A stretch of 64,000 nt of DNA from Ptiloglossa arizonensis (GCF_051014685.1 NC_135054.1:10358001-10422000), one strand, 5' to 3'; positions 41,601-51,786 are shown, counted from the first letter of the stretch. A program made the numbers and translations. Notes: generated by a model not told the origin, from the letters alone.

Positions 41601-44575
41601 AAATGTATAAATTAATAAAAGATATGTGTATTAATGAAATTGTAATAGTAAACTCGTTTAAAAAATATACGATTTTGTATTCGTATATACGTATTATAAT
41701 GAAGAATGATTGATAATTTTCTAGTCAGAAGTGGGGGAACTGAATCTTTGAAAAATCATGCATATTAGGAAATTTCTAATGTAAATAAAATATTACCAAA
41801 AATTGACGATAGTGGCATCCAGCTTTCTTCTGACTTTTAACAAATTAGTTTCGAAATGTCGATATGTTAATCAAATATAATGCAATTAAAAAGAAATGAA
41901 TTTCTCCAATACTTTTGGATGTCAAAGAAGAATATAAAAATTCATCCCGTTTAAAAAGAGAACATTAATTCGTTAAATTTCTTTCTAATAGAAATGATCA
42001 ATACAATGAAATTTAACAGAAGTATTGACGCGATACACGTTACACTTATTGTAGATATTTATTGAAATGTAATATTCAGATGTGCGAACAAGTGAATTAA
42101 ATTCCAACTGGATTCCTTCATTTCATTAATGCGCATTTATTAATTCTATATTCTATACCATGCCGATCGTATTTAATTAAATTGAATGTAAATGTATCAA
42201 TTTCTATGAAATGGCTTCTATTTTGACAGTAGACCTTATGCAATACCTGTATGCAACTTGAAGGTGAACGAAAAATCGTTTTAATTGGCTTTTATTAGCA
42301 ATTAACGAGCATTCGTTAACAAACAAGTAAAGCAAAAAAATCGATGATATTTACTTTTATAATATCGAAATATCTTGTTCAATAATACATCCGTAGTTTT
42401 CAATCACTGAATATAAAATATAATCTTGGAATTAACATTACAAATTGTTAGATTTCACGTTTCTTAATATTCGTAAGATTAAACAGTTTCGCGAAATGCA
42501 AGAACAATGACTTACTTCCACGAGGATAAATCGTGCACGGTTTTTAACAGCGCGAGATATACAAGGAACTTTTATTTTTATAATTCACGTCGTCTTCTCA
42601 ACTGTGAGCATCGTAATGGACTCCATTACAGGACAGCTGTTAAAAGCGATCATTCGATGATCGCTTCCATTGCGGTATAATCGTAAAACCATTGACGTTC
42701 CGGTGTTCGCGCGTGTTGTAACTCGAGACGAAAGCCTTTCATTCTGCAATAAATCACACGAGGACCGAACGTTCTCTCGCCTTGTGCCATTTCGGTTTCG
42801 TATTCACCGAGACAATCATTGCCAAATGGTTTCGCGAAACTGTCGTATCCGCGTAATCACCGCGCGTAAACGCGTTATAGCTTCCGCGATCGCGATCACG
42901 CTCGAAGATATCTGCGACGTGCATTCATTCAACGTCGTGATGCACGCTTGAAAAATTTCATTGCAAGTTCTACGATTCTTTGGATTATACGTGCGTTACG
43001 GTCAAATAGACACCGTGATTTGCCGAATGTTAGATCAATTCGGAACAATACGGTGGTGATCTCGTTTCTCGAGAATTTATCGCTAAAAATAAAAAGAGCC
43101 GAAGAAAATATTCTTTCGTTTGGCGATACGTCAAATTTCTTGATTTATGCGATAGATCGGTTTCGTTGAAACTCTATCTAAATCGAAATTGTGTGAATTA
43201 CCATTCGTATGGAAAATGGGAAAATAGGTTCGAAGATTTAATTCTTTGTGGCACGAAGTGAGAGAATAAAATGAAAAATTCAATTTAATCATTGGAAAGA
43301 GTGATATGAAAGTTACGAGAAAGAAATTTTATTTGCTATTTTCTTCGCTCGACGGTAGAAAAACAATTTTTCTTTTTTTGAGATGAACGTCATTTACATG
43401 TGACACATTCATTAGTAATTTCTTCGGTCCAAGTTTTTTTCTAATTTGTTCATTGATATCGATGGCTTTATTCGAATGAAATTCATGATCAAATCTTGTT
43501 TTTTTATTCCTATACAATTTTTTCTACATTTTATCGATATTTAAAAGTATCCCATTAAATTGAGACCGCGTCATGTAAAATCATTTTGCATTTCTTCGAC
43601 CACGTTAAACCGAAATCAGGCAATTTGAATACCATGTAAATTTAGGGTGAGATGAATTTTGATGAAATGTTAAATTTACGTAGCATATTAAAGCTTCTAG
43701 ATTATTGTTTACTTTAATAAACAATATATTTATTTGAACAGGCAATTCATTAATTGTTTCGAGCATTGTAATTACAAATGAATATTTTTATATTGTATCT
43801 TCCATTATCACGATAAATATACAATTGTGTTACGATGAAAATGATACAACTCCAAATAATAATAATAGGTAACAATAATGATTTTAAAAAATAATAATCA
43901 AGATTGTACAGAAAAAGAAGAAAATAAATTATTGATTAAAAGAAAGAAACTAATAAAGAAGAGAAAATATAAATCAGAACAAATGCATAAAAGTAAAAAC
44001 AAGTACGTTAATATATTAAAGCGAAGCGCAGCTATCGCTAAACTAATTTTCAAAATATAATAAAAACGCAATAAAAGAATACAAAATAAAGTAAACCGAT
44101 AATTGTGTTAACGAAAAGAAAAGAGCGTAAAAATATGAAATTCGGAGAGAAAAGCAACCGGGAAAAGTTTCGAAAATTTGAAATTTCAACGATAAAGTGT
44201 CTGACGAATACGCGCACCGTAATCTTTAATTATTTACAATTTACACGCGCACACACGATCCGCGCAATTAATTAACGATGAATTGCTTTATTTTCCGATG
44301 ATGGTTTCTTTTGATTGGCGGTTCGTTTTTTCCGAACCACGCTTGACAACTCACGCGGGACTCCTTAATCCAGCTTCCTCTGTAAAATACCTCGGTAGCG
44401 GGAAACTTTTAATAATTTTCATAGCAGCCCGCTCGTTGTTCATCCTCGCTTACGCATACTCTCACCTTGTACGTTACAGGACTCGTCCTTGGAACTCAAC
44501 TCTGACACGAACTCGAGGGGAAGTTCTGGCCCAGTCATGGCGTTGACTAATGGATCCTTGTCCGCGAAGGAATAA
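3192..44575 (+). CDS. BCL11: BCL11-family zinc-finger transcription factor (partial gene, six exons in window)
   Basis: Joined exons 3192-3209, 30046-30203, 32776-32910, 36117-36322, 41130-41351 and 44480-44575 give one open frame of 277 residues ending in TAA. Seen: a C2HC finger at residues 66-87 (C66, C69, H82, C87) with the BCL11-type EHKR helix end, and a C2H2 finger at 112-133 (C112, C115, H128, H133) with SAWELMVHAQ, close to SAWFLLQHAQ of human BCL11A. A basic KRPR patch at 22-25 could be a nuclear signal. An SP-rich linker (about 141-172) and an acidic stretch (about 180-190) follow. Known: BCL11A/B and fly CG9650/chronophage are nuclear DNA-binding regulators, mainly neural. Inferred: orthology and the exon chain, supported by matching phases at every junction. 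The initiating exon is outside the window, and the carboxy-terminal C2H2 clusters of the family are absent, so this is probably a short isoform. Confidence 0.85.
5787..5858. repeat. 72-nt imperfect hairpin
   Basis: Arms GTGTGTAT (5788-5795) and ATACACAC (5850-5857) pair perfectly; inside them CAAATGGG pairs 7 of 8 with CCCAATTG, and within the loop TGGG can pair with CCCA. The size is like a pre-miRNA. The patch is more GC-rich than its surroundings. Confidence 0.4.
6350..6374 (+). repeat. Pentanucleotide microsatellite (GTGCC)5
   Basis: Five perfect tandem copies of GTGCC, in a small GC-rich patch of the giant intron. Confidence 0.95.
7250..8180. other. GC/CpG-rich patch in the giant intron
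   Basis: About 0.9 kb with clearly more C, G and CpG than its flanks, which creates many overlapping open frames on both strands. It includes a long pyrimidine tract ending TTTCAG at 7825-7852 that looks like a splice acceptor, and AGGTGAGG near 7465 that looks like a donor. No recognisable protein follows. It could be an alternative promoter or enhancer. Confidence 0.35.
8509..8530. repeat. GC-rich perfect hairpin, 9-bp stem and 4-nt loop
   Basis: GCGCTCGAG, TAAA, CTCGAGCGC: a perfect inverted repeat made of two XhoI-type hexamers, unusual in base composition for this AT-rich stretch. Confidence 0.6.
9586..9611 (+). repeat. (CT)n microsatellite, about 26 bp
   Basis: Perfect CT dinucleotide run of about 13 units. 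Confidence 0.97.
11535..11640 (+). repeat. Duplicated noncoding element, copy 1
   Basis: Resembles 12780-12880 (about 80% over the core). The core holds a perfect hairpin AGGGAC-GAAT-GTCCCT, followed by TTAACCTGATACCC. The surrounding 11390-11640 is richer in GC than the intron average and looks like conserved noncoding DNA. No coding frame is shared between the copies. Confidence 0.55.
12780..12880 (+). repeat. Duplicated noncoding element, copy 2
   Basis: Direct-repeat partner of 11535-11640. The hairpin is kept with compensatory changes: AGGGAT-GAAT-ATTCCT, where C-G became T-A and one pair became a G-T wobble. TTAACTGGATACCC follows. Confidence 0.55.
13830..13899. repeat. 70-nt multi-part hairpin
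   Basis: Outer stem TCACGG/CCGTGA, small internal loop, AGAGGAC/GTCCTCT, then an inner stem GAAAACTT-GGTT-AAGCTTTTC with one bulge. About 21 base pairs in 70 nt. The size is like a pre-miRNA, or it could be a structured intronic element. Confidence 0.5.
16085..16166. repeat. 82-nt hairpin with a 15-bp perfect stem
   Basis: GTCGATTATCGGAAA (16090-16104) is perfectly complementary to TTTCCGATAATCGAC (16144-16158). The stem is extended by GGTGG/CCACC with a 3-nt bulge, and the loop contains further pairing (GACA/TGTC). A 15-bp perfect inverted repeat this close is not expected by chance in 64 kb. Confidence 0.7.
19280..19575. other. GC-richer patch open in several frames; no gene recognised
   Basis: About 290 bp remain open in overlapping frames on both strands, due to higher GC and few TA-containing stops. 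None of the translations resembles a known protein and no splice pair defines an exon. Candidate conserved noncoding element. Confidence 0.25.
21735..21840. promoter_or_regulatory. Candidate enhancer with POU octamer
   Basis: Contains the exact POU octamer ATGCAAAT (21799-21806) running into ATTAG, a homeodomain-like core, after TTTATGCAC. The stretch is less AT-rich than its flanks. It resembles neural enhancer sequence in an intron of a neural transcription factor gene; single motifs are weak evidence. Confidence 0.3.
23750..24760. other. GC/CpG-rich island in the giant intron
   Basis: About 1 kb of strongly GC- and CpG-rich DNA (for example GGGGGCGGG near 24330) in AT-rich surroundings. 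Long overlapping open frames on both strands, up to 217 codons, arise from low stop density and match nothing known. Could be an internal promoter or alternative first exon. Confidence 0.35.
24899..25033. mobile_element. Mariner-derived MITE, 135 bp
   Basis: The left end starts TTGGGTTGTTCGGAAAGT and the right end, reverse-complemented, starts TTGGGTTGTTAGGAAAGT, matching the style of mariner terminal repeats. The interior is a short remnant with no transposase, so it is an internally deleted, non-autonomous copy. The expected TA target duplication is not intact (TG on both sides). Confidence 0.8.
26573..26660 (+). repeat. (TG)n then (TC)n compound microsatellite
   Basis: Interrupted TGTG run followed from 26599 by about 60 bp of TC repeats with two TTTC interruptions. 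Any open frame across it is low complexity. Confidence 0.97.
27980..28235 (+). repeat. Degenerate tandem repeat, period about 61 bp
   Basis: AGAATTTCTGT recurs at 28081 and 28142, and its diverged form at 28204; TCTTTAATACC at 28031 matches TCTCTAATACC at 28213, three periods later. About four diverged units. The period is not a multiple of three, so it is not a coding repeat. Confidence 0.7.
30046..30203 (+). CDS. BCL11: BCL11-family gene, proline/glutamine-rich exon
   Basis: Acceptor TTTATTTTCAG, donor GTGAGTA. The exon starts with one base completing a Ser codon and ends with one base (phase 1). It encodes 52 full codons: a tyrosine pair, a PP-rich stretch, KRPR basic patch, then a Gln-rich stretch (KQQKQQ) leading to DLNQLKVY just before the first finger. 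An in-frame ATG at 30020, upstream of the acceptor, could start translation in a transcript that retains this sequence. The exon is low in informative motifs; its assignment rests on phase match to the finger exon at 32776. Confidence 0.75.
30204..32775 (+). other. BCL11-gene intron between the proline-rich and first finger exons
   Basis: No exon recognised. Starts with an A-rich purine tract (30250-30290), then a GC-rich patch (30360-30910) with overlapping meaningless open frames, then ordinary AT-rich DNA. Confidence 0.6.
30250..30290 (+). repeat. Poly-purine (A/G) tract just after an exon
   Basis: About 41 bases of A with scattered G, starting 47 bases after the donor at 30204. Confidence 0.95.
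32776..32910 (+). CDS. BCL11: BCL11-family gene, N-terminal C2HC zinc-finger exon
   Basis: Acceptor TTCTGTGTTACAG, donor GTATGT; phase 1 at both ends, 44 full codons plus a split codon at each junction. The peptide contains LICGNCREMF then LLEHKRNYC, the C-x2-C...H-x4-C arrangement of the first BCL11 finger (human has LLTCGQCQMNF and IEHKRKQC). In BCL11 proteins this atypical finger lies near the N-terminus and is linked to protein association. A second CxC (TCKCH) follows at once, giving a Cys-rich tail that vertebrate homologues lack. Confidence 0.9.
32911..36116 (+). other. BCL11-gene intron between the two finger exons
   Basis: No exon recognised. The first 400 bp are GC-richer and open in several frames, including a CGCGAAGG/CCTTCGCG inverted repeat near 32993-33020. 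A long hairpin lies at 35059-35146. The rest is AT-rich. Confidence 0.55.
35059..35146. repeat. Long imperfect hairpin, 25-nt arms
   Basis: Arm AATTATTTTTAAT (35071-35083) pairs perfectly over 13 bp with ATTAAAAATAATT (35122-35134). Beyond a short mismatched stretch, CGACC (35059) pairs with GGTCG (35142). Loop of 38 nt. Confidence 0.6.
36117..36322 (+). CDS. BCL11: BCL11-family gene, SAW-type C2H2 finger exon
   Basis: Acceptor after CATTTCATGTCCAAAG (phase 1 in), donor GTGTGC (phase 0 out); 68 full codons. The exon encodes LLCVLCKVSF-PSAWELMVHAQ-AAHMINIYELG, a C-x2-C-x12-H-x4-H finger that closely matches the second BCL11 finger, which in BCL11A recognises short GC-rich sites only together with the later fingers. 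After it comes a low-complexity Ser/Pro/Gln linker (RPQSPRSAPSPPQSP...). In human BCL11A the equivalent finger is in the same exon as the remaining fingers; here the exon ends shortly after it. Confidence 0.9.
36470..36546 (+). repeat. Intronic duplicated element, copy 1
   Basis: About 75 bp, starting 148 bases after the finger-exon donor, nearly 88% identical over its core to 37786-37861. Shared words include CTCTCCAATTTTCGTG and GTGGCTTTATTTGC. Confidence 0.75.
37786..37861 (+). repeat. Intronic duplicated element, copy 2
   Basis: Direct-repeat partner of 36470-36546, 1.3 kb downstream. The similarity stops sharply on the right side, where the flanks are unrelated. Confidence 0.75.
41130..41351 (+). 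CDS. BCL11: BCL11-family gene, acidic exon
   Basis: Acceptor TTTGTTGCAACAG and strong donor GTAAGT; phase 0 at both ends, 74 codons. The peptide is rich in Glu and Asp (EERAEEEDLDG), then PSPDSGKSTDNE, then ending DELIHVENTTQACIMHALSI. No known domain is seen. Because it is symmetric (0-0), skipping it would keep the frame. The reading frame and splice sites are convincing; its role is unknown, perhaps an acidic regulatory region. Confidence 0.8.
41352..44479 (+). other. BCL11-gene intron before the terminal exon
   Basis: No exon recognised; AT-rich except 42590-42960, which is GC-richer and contains two adjacent perfect hairpins. Confidence 0.55.
42613..42666. repeat. Two adjacent perfect hairpins
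   Basis: GTAATGG-ACT-CCATTAC (42613-42629) is followed 14 nt later by AAGCGATCAT-TCG-ATGATCGCTT (42644-42666). The spacer contains the palindrome CAGCTG. The first hairpin puts TAAT and ATTA homeodomain cores in opposite orientation. Confidence 0.65.
44480..44575 (+). CDS. BCL11: BCL11-family gene, short terminal coding exon
   Basis: Acceptor CTTGTACGTTACAG; phase 0 in. It encodes 31 residues (DSSLELNSDTNSRG..., ending NGSLSAKE) and then TAA at 44573-44575. No consensus donor is visible before the stop, so it looks like a last coding exon. Composition (Ser, Asn, Gly) suits a disordered tail. Ending here leaves a protein with only the two N-terminal fingers, comparable in layout to short vertebrate BCL11A isoforms. 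A long isoform might skip this exon. Confidence 0.65.
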   Translation, partial: DSSLELNSDTNSRGSSGPVMALTNGSLSAKE

Positions 44576-47500
44576 GTCGAGAAAGAATTAGTCATTGGAA
44601 CACGGTTCTCCCTGTCCCGGGGATTCTTGTACCAACGCCACCAACGAGACATATCGATCTCCTTTAAGGATAACATACCCGTCTGTATATAGCTTAAATG
44701 CCTAACAAATAATTCAGGATCGTCTCATGCCAGATCTGGGACCTATTTTGGCGAGTTTGGTATCGATGGATCGCGAACCGTTCCGAGCATTCGACGAACG
44801 AGAAAGATTTAAAGCGTTTCGCCTTCACTCACGTCCGTCTTATCGATTAATCCCGTTTTTCTTTCTTTTCTCCTAGAACTTAGCCAGGAAGACGAATCGT
44901 TTTTAGCGAACTTCCATTCGGAAGAAAGTACCGATTCCTGTTTTTTTTTTTCACCCGCCCCTGACCTCCCTTCACCGACCTCAGTCCCATTCCCGGACTC
45001 CTCCCCCATTTTCGGTTCCGTTGGTTGGTAGACGCGTTTCAAGTTTCCACGTTCGAAAAATTCTTACGAACGACGACGACTTACGACAAACGTTTAAGGA
45101 ACACGGCACGAGGATTCTAGTCGCGTGAAAATTCCGAGCGACCGAACGCTCCGAAATTACTGGGTACACGGTATTCCTTGTCTGTGATAATATTACATTT
45201 CTTATCGATCTTAGACGAATCGTAGCCAAGCCACCGAACAATCTTGCTTCGCGCGAAACGCATTTCGGTAGATACGTTGCGATTTCTCCGACCGCCCGAG
45301 AAACGGGCGAGGATTTTTAAATAGCCAGCCACGATGATTCTTAAGTAGACGATGCAACGTTAATGGATTCTTTTTTCTAACGTCGTCGAGAAATAGGTGA
45401 AAACCAGGCCGTCCGTTTGTGGTAGCGTTTTATGAAAATTGCAGGTAGCCTGTCGGAGAGACCGTTGTCGGCGCTTCGCACAGTAACGAGAATATTGTTG
45501 CACCCTTGAGAAGATAGCGTCTCGATTGATTTGTTTCTCTTTGGATCTTTGCCGACGTAGAATTCTAGGTTTTAAATTACAACGGGCCGAATTCAGAATT
45601 ACACTTGAAACGAATTAATGAACAACTCTTTTACAGGAACGCCGAGAGGAAGTTGCGTCTCGAATGTAACCGAGTCAGGTACAGGGTGTCGGATCGATGT
45701 TTTCTTTCTCTCTTTTTTCGTTCGAATTTGTTGAAATGGAATGGAATTAATGCAGAGTTTCGTAATATGTGAATGTAACTTCGAGGGTGAATTTAACGGT
45801 AAAAGTAACGAAAATAATGGACGCGAACGTTTCTCCTAACTAATCGTCTGTTCGAGTTACAGTATTTTCTTCCTTTTTTTAACTGCTGTTTACTTTCTTC
45901 GGAAGAAAATGTTCGAAATTACCGTTCGTTAGTTTTAGAGGTTCACTTACATTTTATTTAGAAAAAATTACAATACGCAAAATTATGTTCCTGTTAATCT
46001 TATACGCAAGATGAAAAATGAAATTGGACTGTTAAGAATAATTCGTAAAATTAGTGTCTTGAATGAATGATAGAACGAGGATGTTGTTAGAATATAAAAG
46101 AGGACTTTAACGGAAAAACGAGATCAAATACCATAAATATTCGTGTATATGGTATTTCCATACTTTATAGAACCCATAAGCAATATTTCAAGATTGTCAT
46201 GGATCTCTTGTTCAGTTTTTTATACTCGAAATAATTTTTAATACACACGGACATTTTTAAGATATTTTCAACAAAAAGTAATATCGCTTAACTGTAGAAA
46301 CGTTATACTTTCGTTTTGTTAACACGATAGACATTACCCTGTATTTACAAATAGGTGTCACCCTATAGCACGAACCTATTTTTGAATCTGCTGCAATGTT
46401 GAAAACACGTATATCGATGGCTAAGGAAACGGAGACAATTTAAAAACAAACCACCACAAACTTTATAATTACCACATCTTCGTACTTTTATATCTCTGGA
46501 AATTTCACGAATTTTGCTTTAATACTTTAAAGGCATAATTTTAAAAATATATTTGTTCGATCCCTGAAATCAGAAAGTATCCCCTTCACGCGTAACTACC
46601 ACATCATACATACATACGTATCTATTAGACTAACGTATCGGTTACAGCAGCTCCGTATTTTATTCAAAACTGGAAAAGATTGTAAAGTGTAATGTTCGTT
46701 AATTGGTAAAAATTAAAATACACGTGTTAAAAGTATGAATTACGAGAGAGAAAAGGAATTAGAACGAAGCTCAAGGAAACTGTAAAAAATCAGAATGTTG
46801 GTCGACTCGTTACAGATAGATTCTTCGGATAAAACGTTACAGAAGCTGTGTTTTTACTTTTCATTATTTTTACTCGGTTCGGAGTAACGCGAGCGAAACC
46901 CGTGCAACCGACGATCGATTTCGATATTTCTAGCGAGCTAAATTCTGCCAAAATTGCAGCAACAGTTTCTCCCCTGTGCGAAACAGACTGCGTTCTCCGA
47001 TCTACAAGCACGACTGTAAATAAATTCGTCTGCTTTCCCTAAATCTCCTAGCTCGGTAATAAAAGTCGGTTAGTTCTCGGCCGGGCATGTTAATCGTCAA
47101 CACTTAATTACCGTTTAGGATGTTGTAAATATTCGTGTAACCTTAAGTTAGCGTAAAGATGGTAGCCGTTACGTTTCGTAGGATTAATTAGGGAAGACTC
47201 GATCGAACACTGTCCGCTCGCGGATTCGCGAAACGCTTTAAATCGCGCGTTACGCGCCAACGTTCGTGGCTCCCTGAGGGTTCTCCGATCGCATTGATAC
47301 AGATTGGCCGAATGATGCTGATTTAACGTCGAGCTGACCGCCATCGATATAATTAAGACAACTTTTCGATCCGAGTAGCATGCTGAAAACGATGACAGCG
47401 ACCGCTCGTAACGGGCAAAAAAAGAAGAAAAAAAAAAAGAATTATTTCATTTCCACGGTAGTTAAGATCCATCATGTAAACTCGACTGGGTAGAAATCGA

Positions 47501-49179
47501 GACGATATGGTTATTAGACGCGTGAACAAAAAGCGTGGATTCTCCCCGGAGTTTTATCGATTGCGAAGAAGACGATTAGCATATCAAACGTGTATTTTTG
47601 ATGACGTATGAGTGCGGTTTCTTTTTCTCCAGCGAAACGAACGAAGGCAAGCATCGTCCAAATTGACACAACCGATCGAAAGTGACGAGAAAAGAAATAA
47701 ATGGAAACAAACGAATCCTCGCCACGGCCACTGCTAACAACTCAGCTCTATCGTGTTAGAGCTCTACGGTGTTTCGAAGTTTGGTGCGATGCTTGACGCG
47801 ACTGGGTGATCGCAGACACTTTTAGGCGAAATGTTAAACCGTCGATTCGATCGATTTTCAAATCTCAATGGAAACGCGTTCTTCACACCATTATTTAACA
47901 CCAAACCGCATGCTAACATACCTGTACTTTATATAGTTACCGAATGCTTCTCGGAGGAGAACTTTGGAGATAGACCTGTTTTCTATGGATCCTTGCTGTT
48001 TGGTCGAGGATTCGGAGGTTCGTGTCTTTACTTCCACGTGGTTATATTATACGCGAATTCGCTCCGCTGTGAACCGTTTGAATTGATTTTATCACGTGTA
48101 TGTAAATCGAATTCGAGGGGTTCCTTACTACCACAGTTGTTCGGAATCACACGTATCGGTTCTGGATTATATACGCTTATACTCTTCCGTTTATTGCGCG
48201 TGGAACATCTCGCAGAAAAAACGACAAATTCGATGTACACAGCTAGCGATGGAATTGAGACGCGTTTCGATATTCTCGATACATTTACGTTTCAATACTT
48301 GATACTTTTGCACGAAACCGTTCTAAGTACACAAAAATGTAATTCTGACCGTTTCGAAGATACAGCTTACCGAAATTATGTAGAGAATACTCTGTACATT
48401 GTTCTCAACTGAATGGTAACTTTTCGAAAGAATAATTTTTTCATTGTTTTATCACCGAGACGTCTTCACTTCTTAGCCTCGATGGCAGAAGCTTTAATCG
48501 AGACGAAATACTCGCAAGAAATTAGAGAATTTAAAAAATGAACATTTATTCGAATAATTCACAGTTTTGATACTCAAGCTGCACCGTTGTCTTGCCGAGG
48601 TCGATGATATTTGGTGTTTGAATTGTATCGATGCTGCAATAATTTATTTCGACGCCTGTTCGCGACCTCAACGCAATGCACGGGAACTGATACGTATCGA
48701 TGAGTCGTTGACATCGTTACATAGAATGATTAGAATTATCGTTTGAAAAGCTGGATCATTTATTGATTCTTCAAACCGAAAACTGATCTCGTGATACAGA
48801 AACTGAACCAAATTCAATTTTATGAGCGATACCGACCTCGAACCGATCAGTTGCTTCCGTCTCATTGAAGAGATCATCGGTCGAGCGCAACCAAGTCATT
48901 AAATGATATACGTGCGAGGAAATGGAATCGACTCGTGTACCATGCGCTCGAGAAGATTCGTCCTGCGGCATTCTTCTTGGATGCCAACGGTAGCTATGAT
49001 TATTATCGTCGAGTCTCGTAACGTCACCTGAAATATCCAATAAATCCTGCGCGTCTCGAGTTCCAAAGGCACAATTAACGAATATTCGTGATAATTGTAC
49101 ACCGAATGATCGAAAAACGCTTCGACTCGATTTGCAAAGATCGATGATAATTAAACGGCACGGCGGGGAGGGGGCAAAC

Positions 49180-50089
49180 TAGGGCTGCTAATATCCGTGC
49201 GTCAGAGTACAGGTGTTTTTTCTATTTTTCTCTTATATACGGGGTGACCTAACGTAAAGGTAAAGGTGAATACTGTCTGAAAATTAGGAACGTGTACCGT
49301 TAACTGTGCACGACTAAATTCTTCGGTCGTATTTTCGGTAAACAGCTCTGTACCAAAGATGTCCAACGGAACGTATAGATCTCGAAACACATCCAACCGA
49401 AACACGAACAAACGAACACAGACTCGCGCTAATATAGTATTTTCAAACGACAATTCGCGAGGATTAATTTCTCGACATTATTGGTCCAACGTCACGATGG
49501 AAGTTACAGCTAATAAGAATCGAAGGTGTTGAAATATTAAAAATTGCGAAAGTATTCAAAATTTCTTACGAAATTCCGTATCGTCGACGTTTTGTGATTC
49601 CAAGGTACAAAGACTCGGTTTGCATGAAGTGCCGGTGAACATTCACGTATTTATATTTTGTAAGCACCAGTTTCACAGGATACCACGACACCGAGGACGT
49701 GGTTGCCCGGAATGCAGTTTCACGAACCATATTTATTAACGTAGGTGTATATGTATAATTTATGTAATTTATCACACGTATCTATTATTGTAACGTTGTA
49801 ATATAATTATCATAATAGATACGAGATGGAATAGCCAGACGGTACGAGTACGGTGAATTGCAGCGGAACTCGTGCGTCGTATATAATAAGGACACGTGAA
49901 TTCATGAGTTATTCGACGCGGACATTTATGTGCATTCGCGTATATTTTTAATATCTGCGTAATAACGATGCTTGTTTGGCAACGCGAATGTCTGCGCGAA
50001 ACCTGAATCGCAAAGAATTTTATTTTCATTTCATTGACAATCGAACAACCATAATTAAAATATAATTACGGATAATTTCGGCAGCCCTA
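49180..50089. mobile_element. Possible TA-flanked terminal-inverted-repeat element, about 0.9 kb
   Basis: CTAGGGCTGC at 49179 is matched in reverse by GCAGCCCTAG at 50081-50090, and similarity continues inward to ATCCGT/ACGGAT. TA lies at both edges, as for Tc1/mariner-type insertions. No transposase is seen inside. The 10-bp core alone could be chance; the inner extension makes it worth listing. Confidence 0.3.
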
Positions 50090-51786
50090 GAACATTTATA
50101 ACGAAAATCATTGATCTCTTCTTCGATGAGATCATCGATACAATGTACCCCGTAAATATTGTGTTCCGCGTGCGTACGAAATTCTTTCTCGAGTCTTCGA
50201 CCATTTTGAGATTTCTTTTAAATAACCGACAGATTCGTATTTCGTAATAAGTAGACATTTATACGGCTATTGAACGTTCTTTTCCGCTAATTATAAGAAA
50301 CTCAAGGAAATCACAAAATATATCGTTGCGAGTATTAAAACGAATTGCACGCAATTCTATTTCGTCGAAGATCTTTCTACACAGTTTCGATCATTTTGAA
50401 TTTGAAATCGTCGAATCGACGTTCATGATTTCGTACAGAAGACGTTTAGACTACAAAAGAAATACTCCAATGATTTCTCGCCTCGCCGAGTGTAAAATTA
50501 AGAGTTCTAATTTGCCGTAGTTCTCTTCGACACTGTTCCCGTTTTGTGATTTTCTTAATCGAGAATTCACTTATAAATTCTTGAAAAATATAAACCAAAT
50601 TAAAGGAATAATTTAGTCCGCGATGAACAAGTTTCGACAATATATCATTAGGAATCTCTTCGGTAAAACGTAATAAAGAACAAAAATTTGAATCCAAACA
50701 AGAATAAGAAAAAAATATACGAAAATATGTATGAAAGCCAGAAAGGAAAAATTTGATTAAAATTTAACGAGGAAACAGAGAAAAATGATCAATTTCGCAT
50801 CAATAACACATTGAGATACTTCCATCTACTGTTTCCACATTTTCTTTTTATACGTTATTAATTAATTTCTTCCCCTCTCTTCTTTTCTCTCGTTACATTA
50901 CATTATTATTTTTAAAATGTTATATTATTTGTACTTGGAGGTCAATCAACCGCAGTAATTTTTAATTACCTAGCTTCCAATCTTTCGGACATTGCGACCA
51001 ATTTTCATTTCAATTTCTTCCCTTTTTTTTTATACACGATTGAAACATTACTCTTTATCGATGTTTTACCGAAGAAGTCACAGGATAACGCACGTTCGAA
51101 ACATTTCAAACATATTTATTTTTAAACTCATGCTCGTTTCGGACTAAATTGTTTCTCCGTTTTAAACCTTCGATCCGTCAAATTCCATTGTCATTGTACG
51201 AAGCCATCGTTGGCGAACGACTCACGGAAGAAATCCATCTGGCGTTTCCACCGATTGTCCTCTCGCACCTTTGTTTATCGAACAACTTCCACAAGTTCGT
51301 GCAATTACGTTCGAATCGCATACACGAGACCGACGAGGCTGCAGTTCGACAAATTTTCATTTCATCGAGCTGCAAAGTGTTTCGCTGAACATTAGAGAGA
51401 GAAAGCTGCGAAGCACCGATCGCGATAAGAGGGAAAGATGGTATCTTACTTGACGAAGAAAATACGTTACCGTACCCCTTAGTGATGTGTAGATTAAGCT
51501 ACGTTAATCATTTACTAAAGAGCATATCTTCCGAGTGGTCTATATAGTTTATCCGTATCACCGAGTATATCCGTAAAATACGACGCAACTAAGAGAAGGA
51601 TCATCGACCCGATGAGAAACAATTAACAAACGACACGTCGATCGAGATGTCCTCGAAAGAGTACTCGAAGCCTCGGCCGCTTTTCTTCTTGCGTTCTTTC
51701 TTCGTATGAAAAGAGGATACATTTATCTATGTTAAGTTACGGTTAGATTCTAGAAACGAGAGTTATTTGTTCTATATAGTCCTATA

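Noticed and set aside
47831..48412. 193-codon + strand open frame after the BCL11 stop
   Set aside because: Not recognised; a short-peptide match or RNA support would be needed. Kept as possible 3' UTR sequence.
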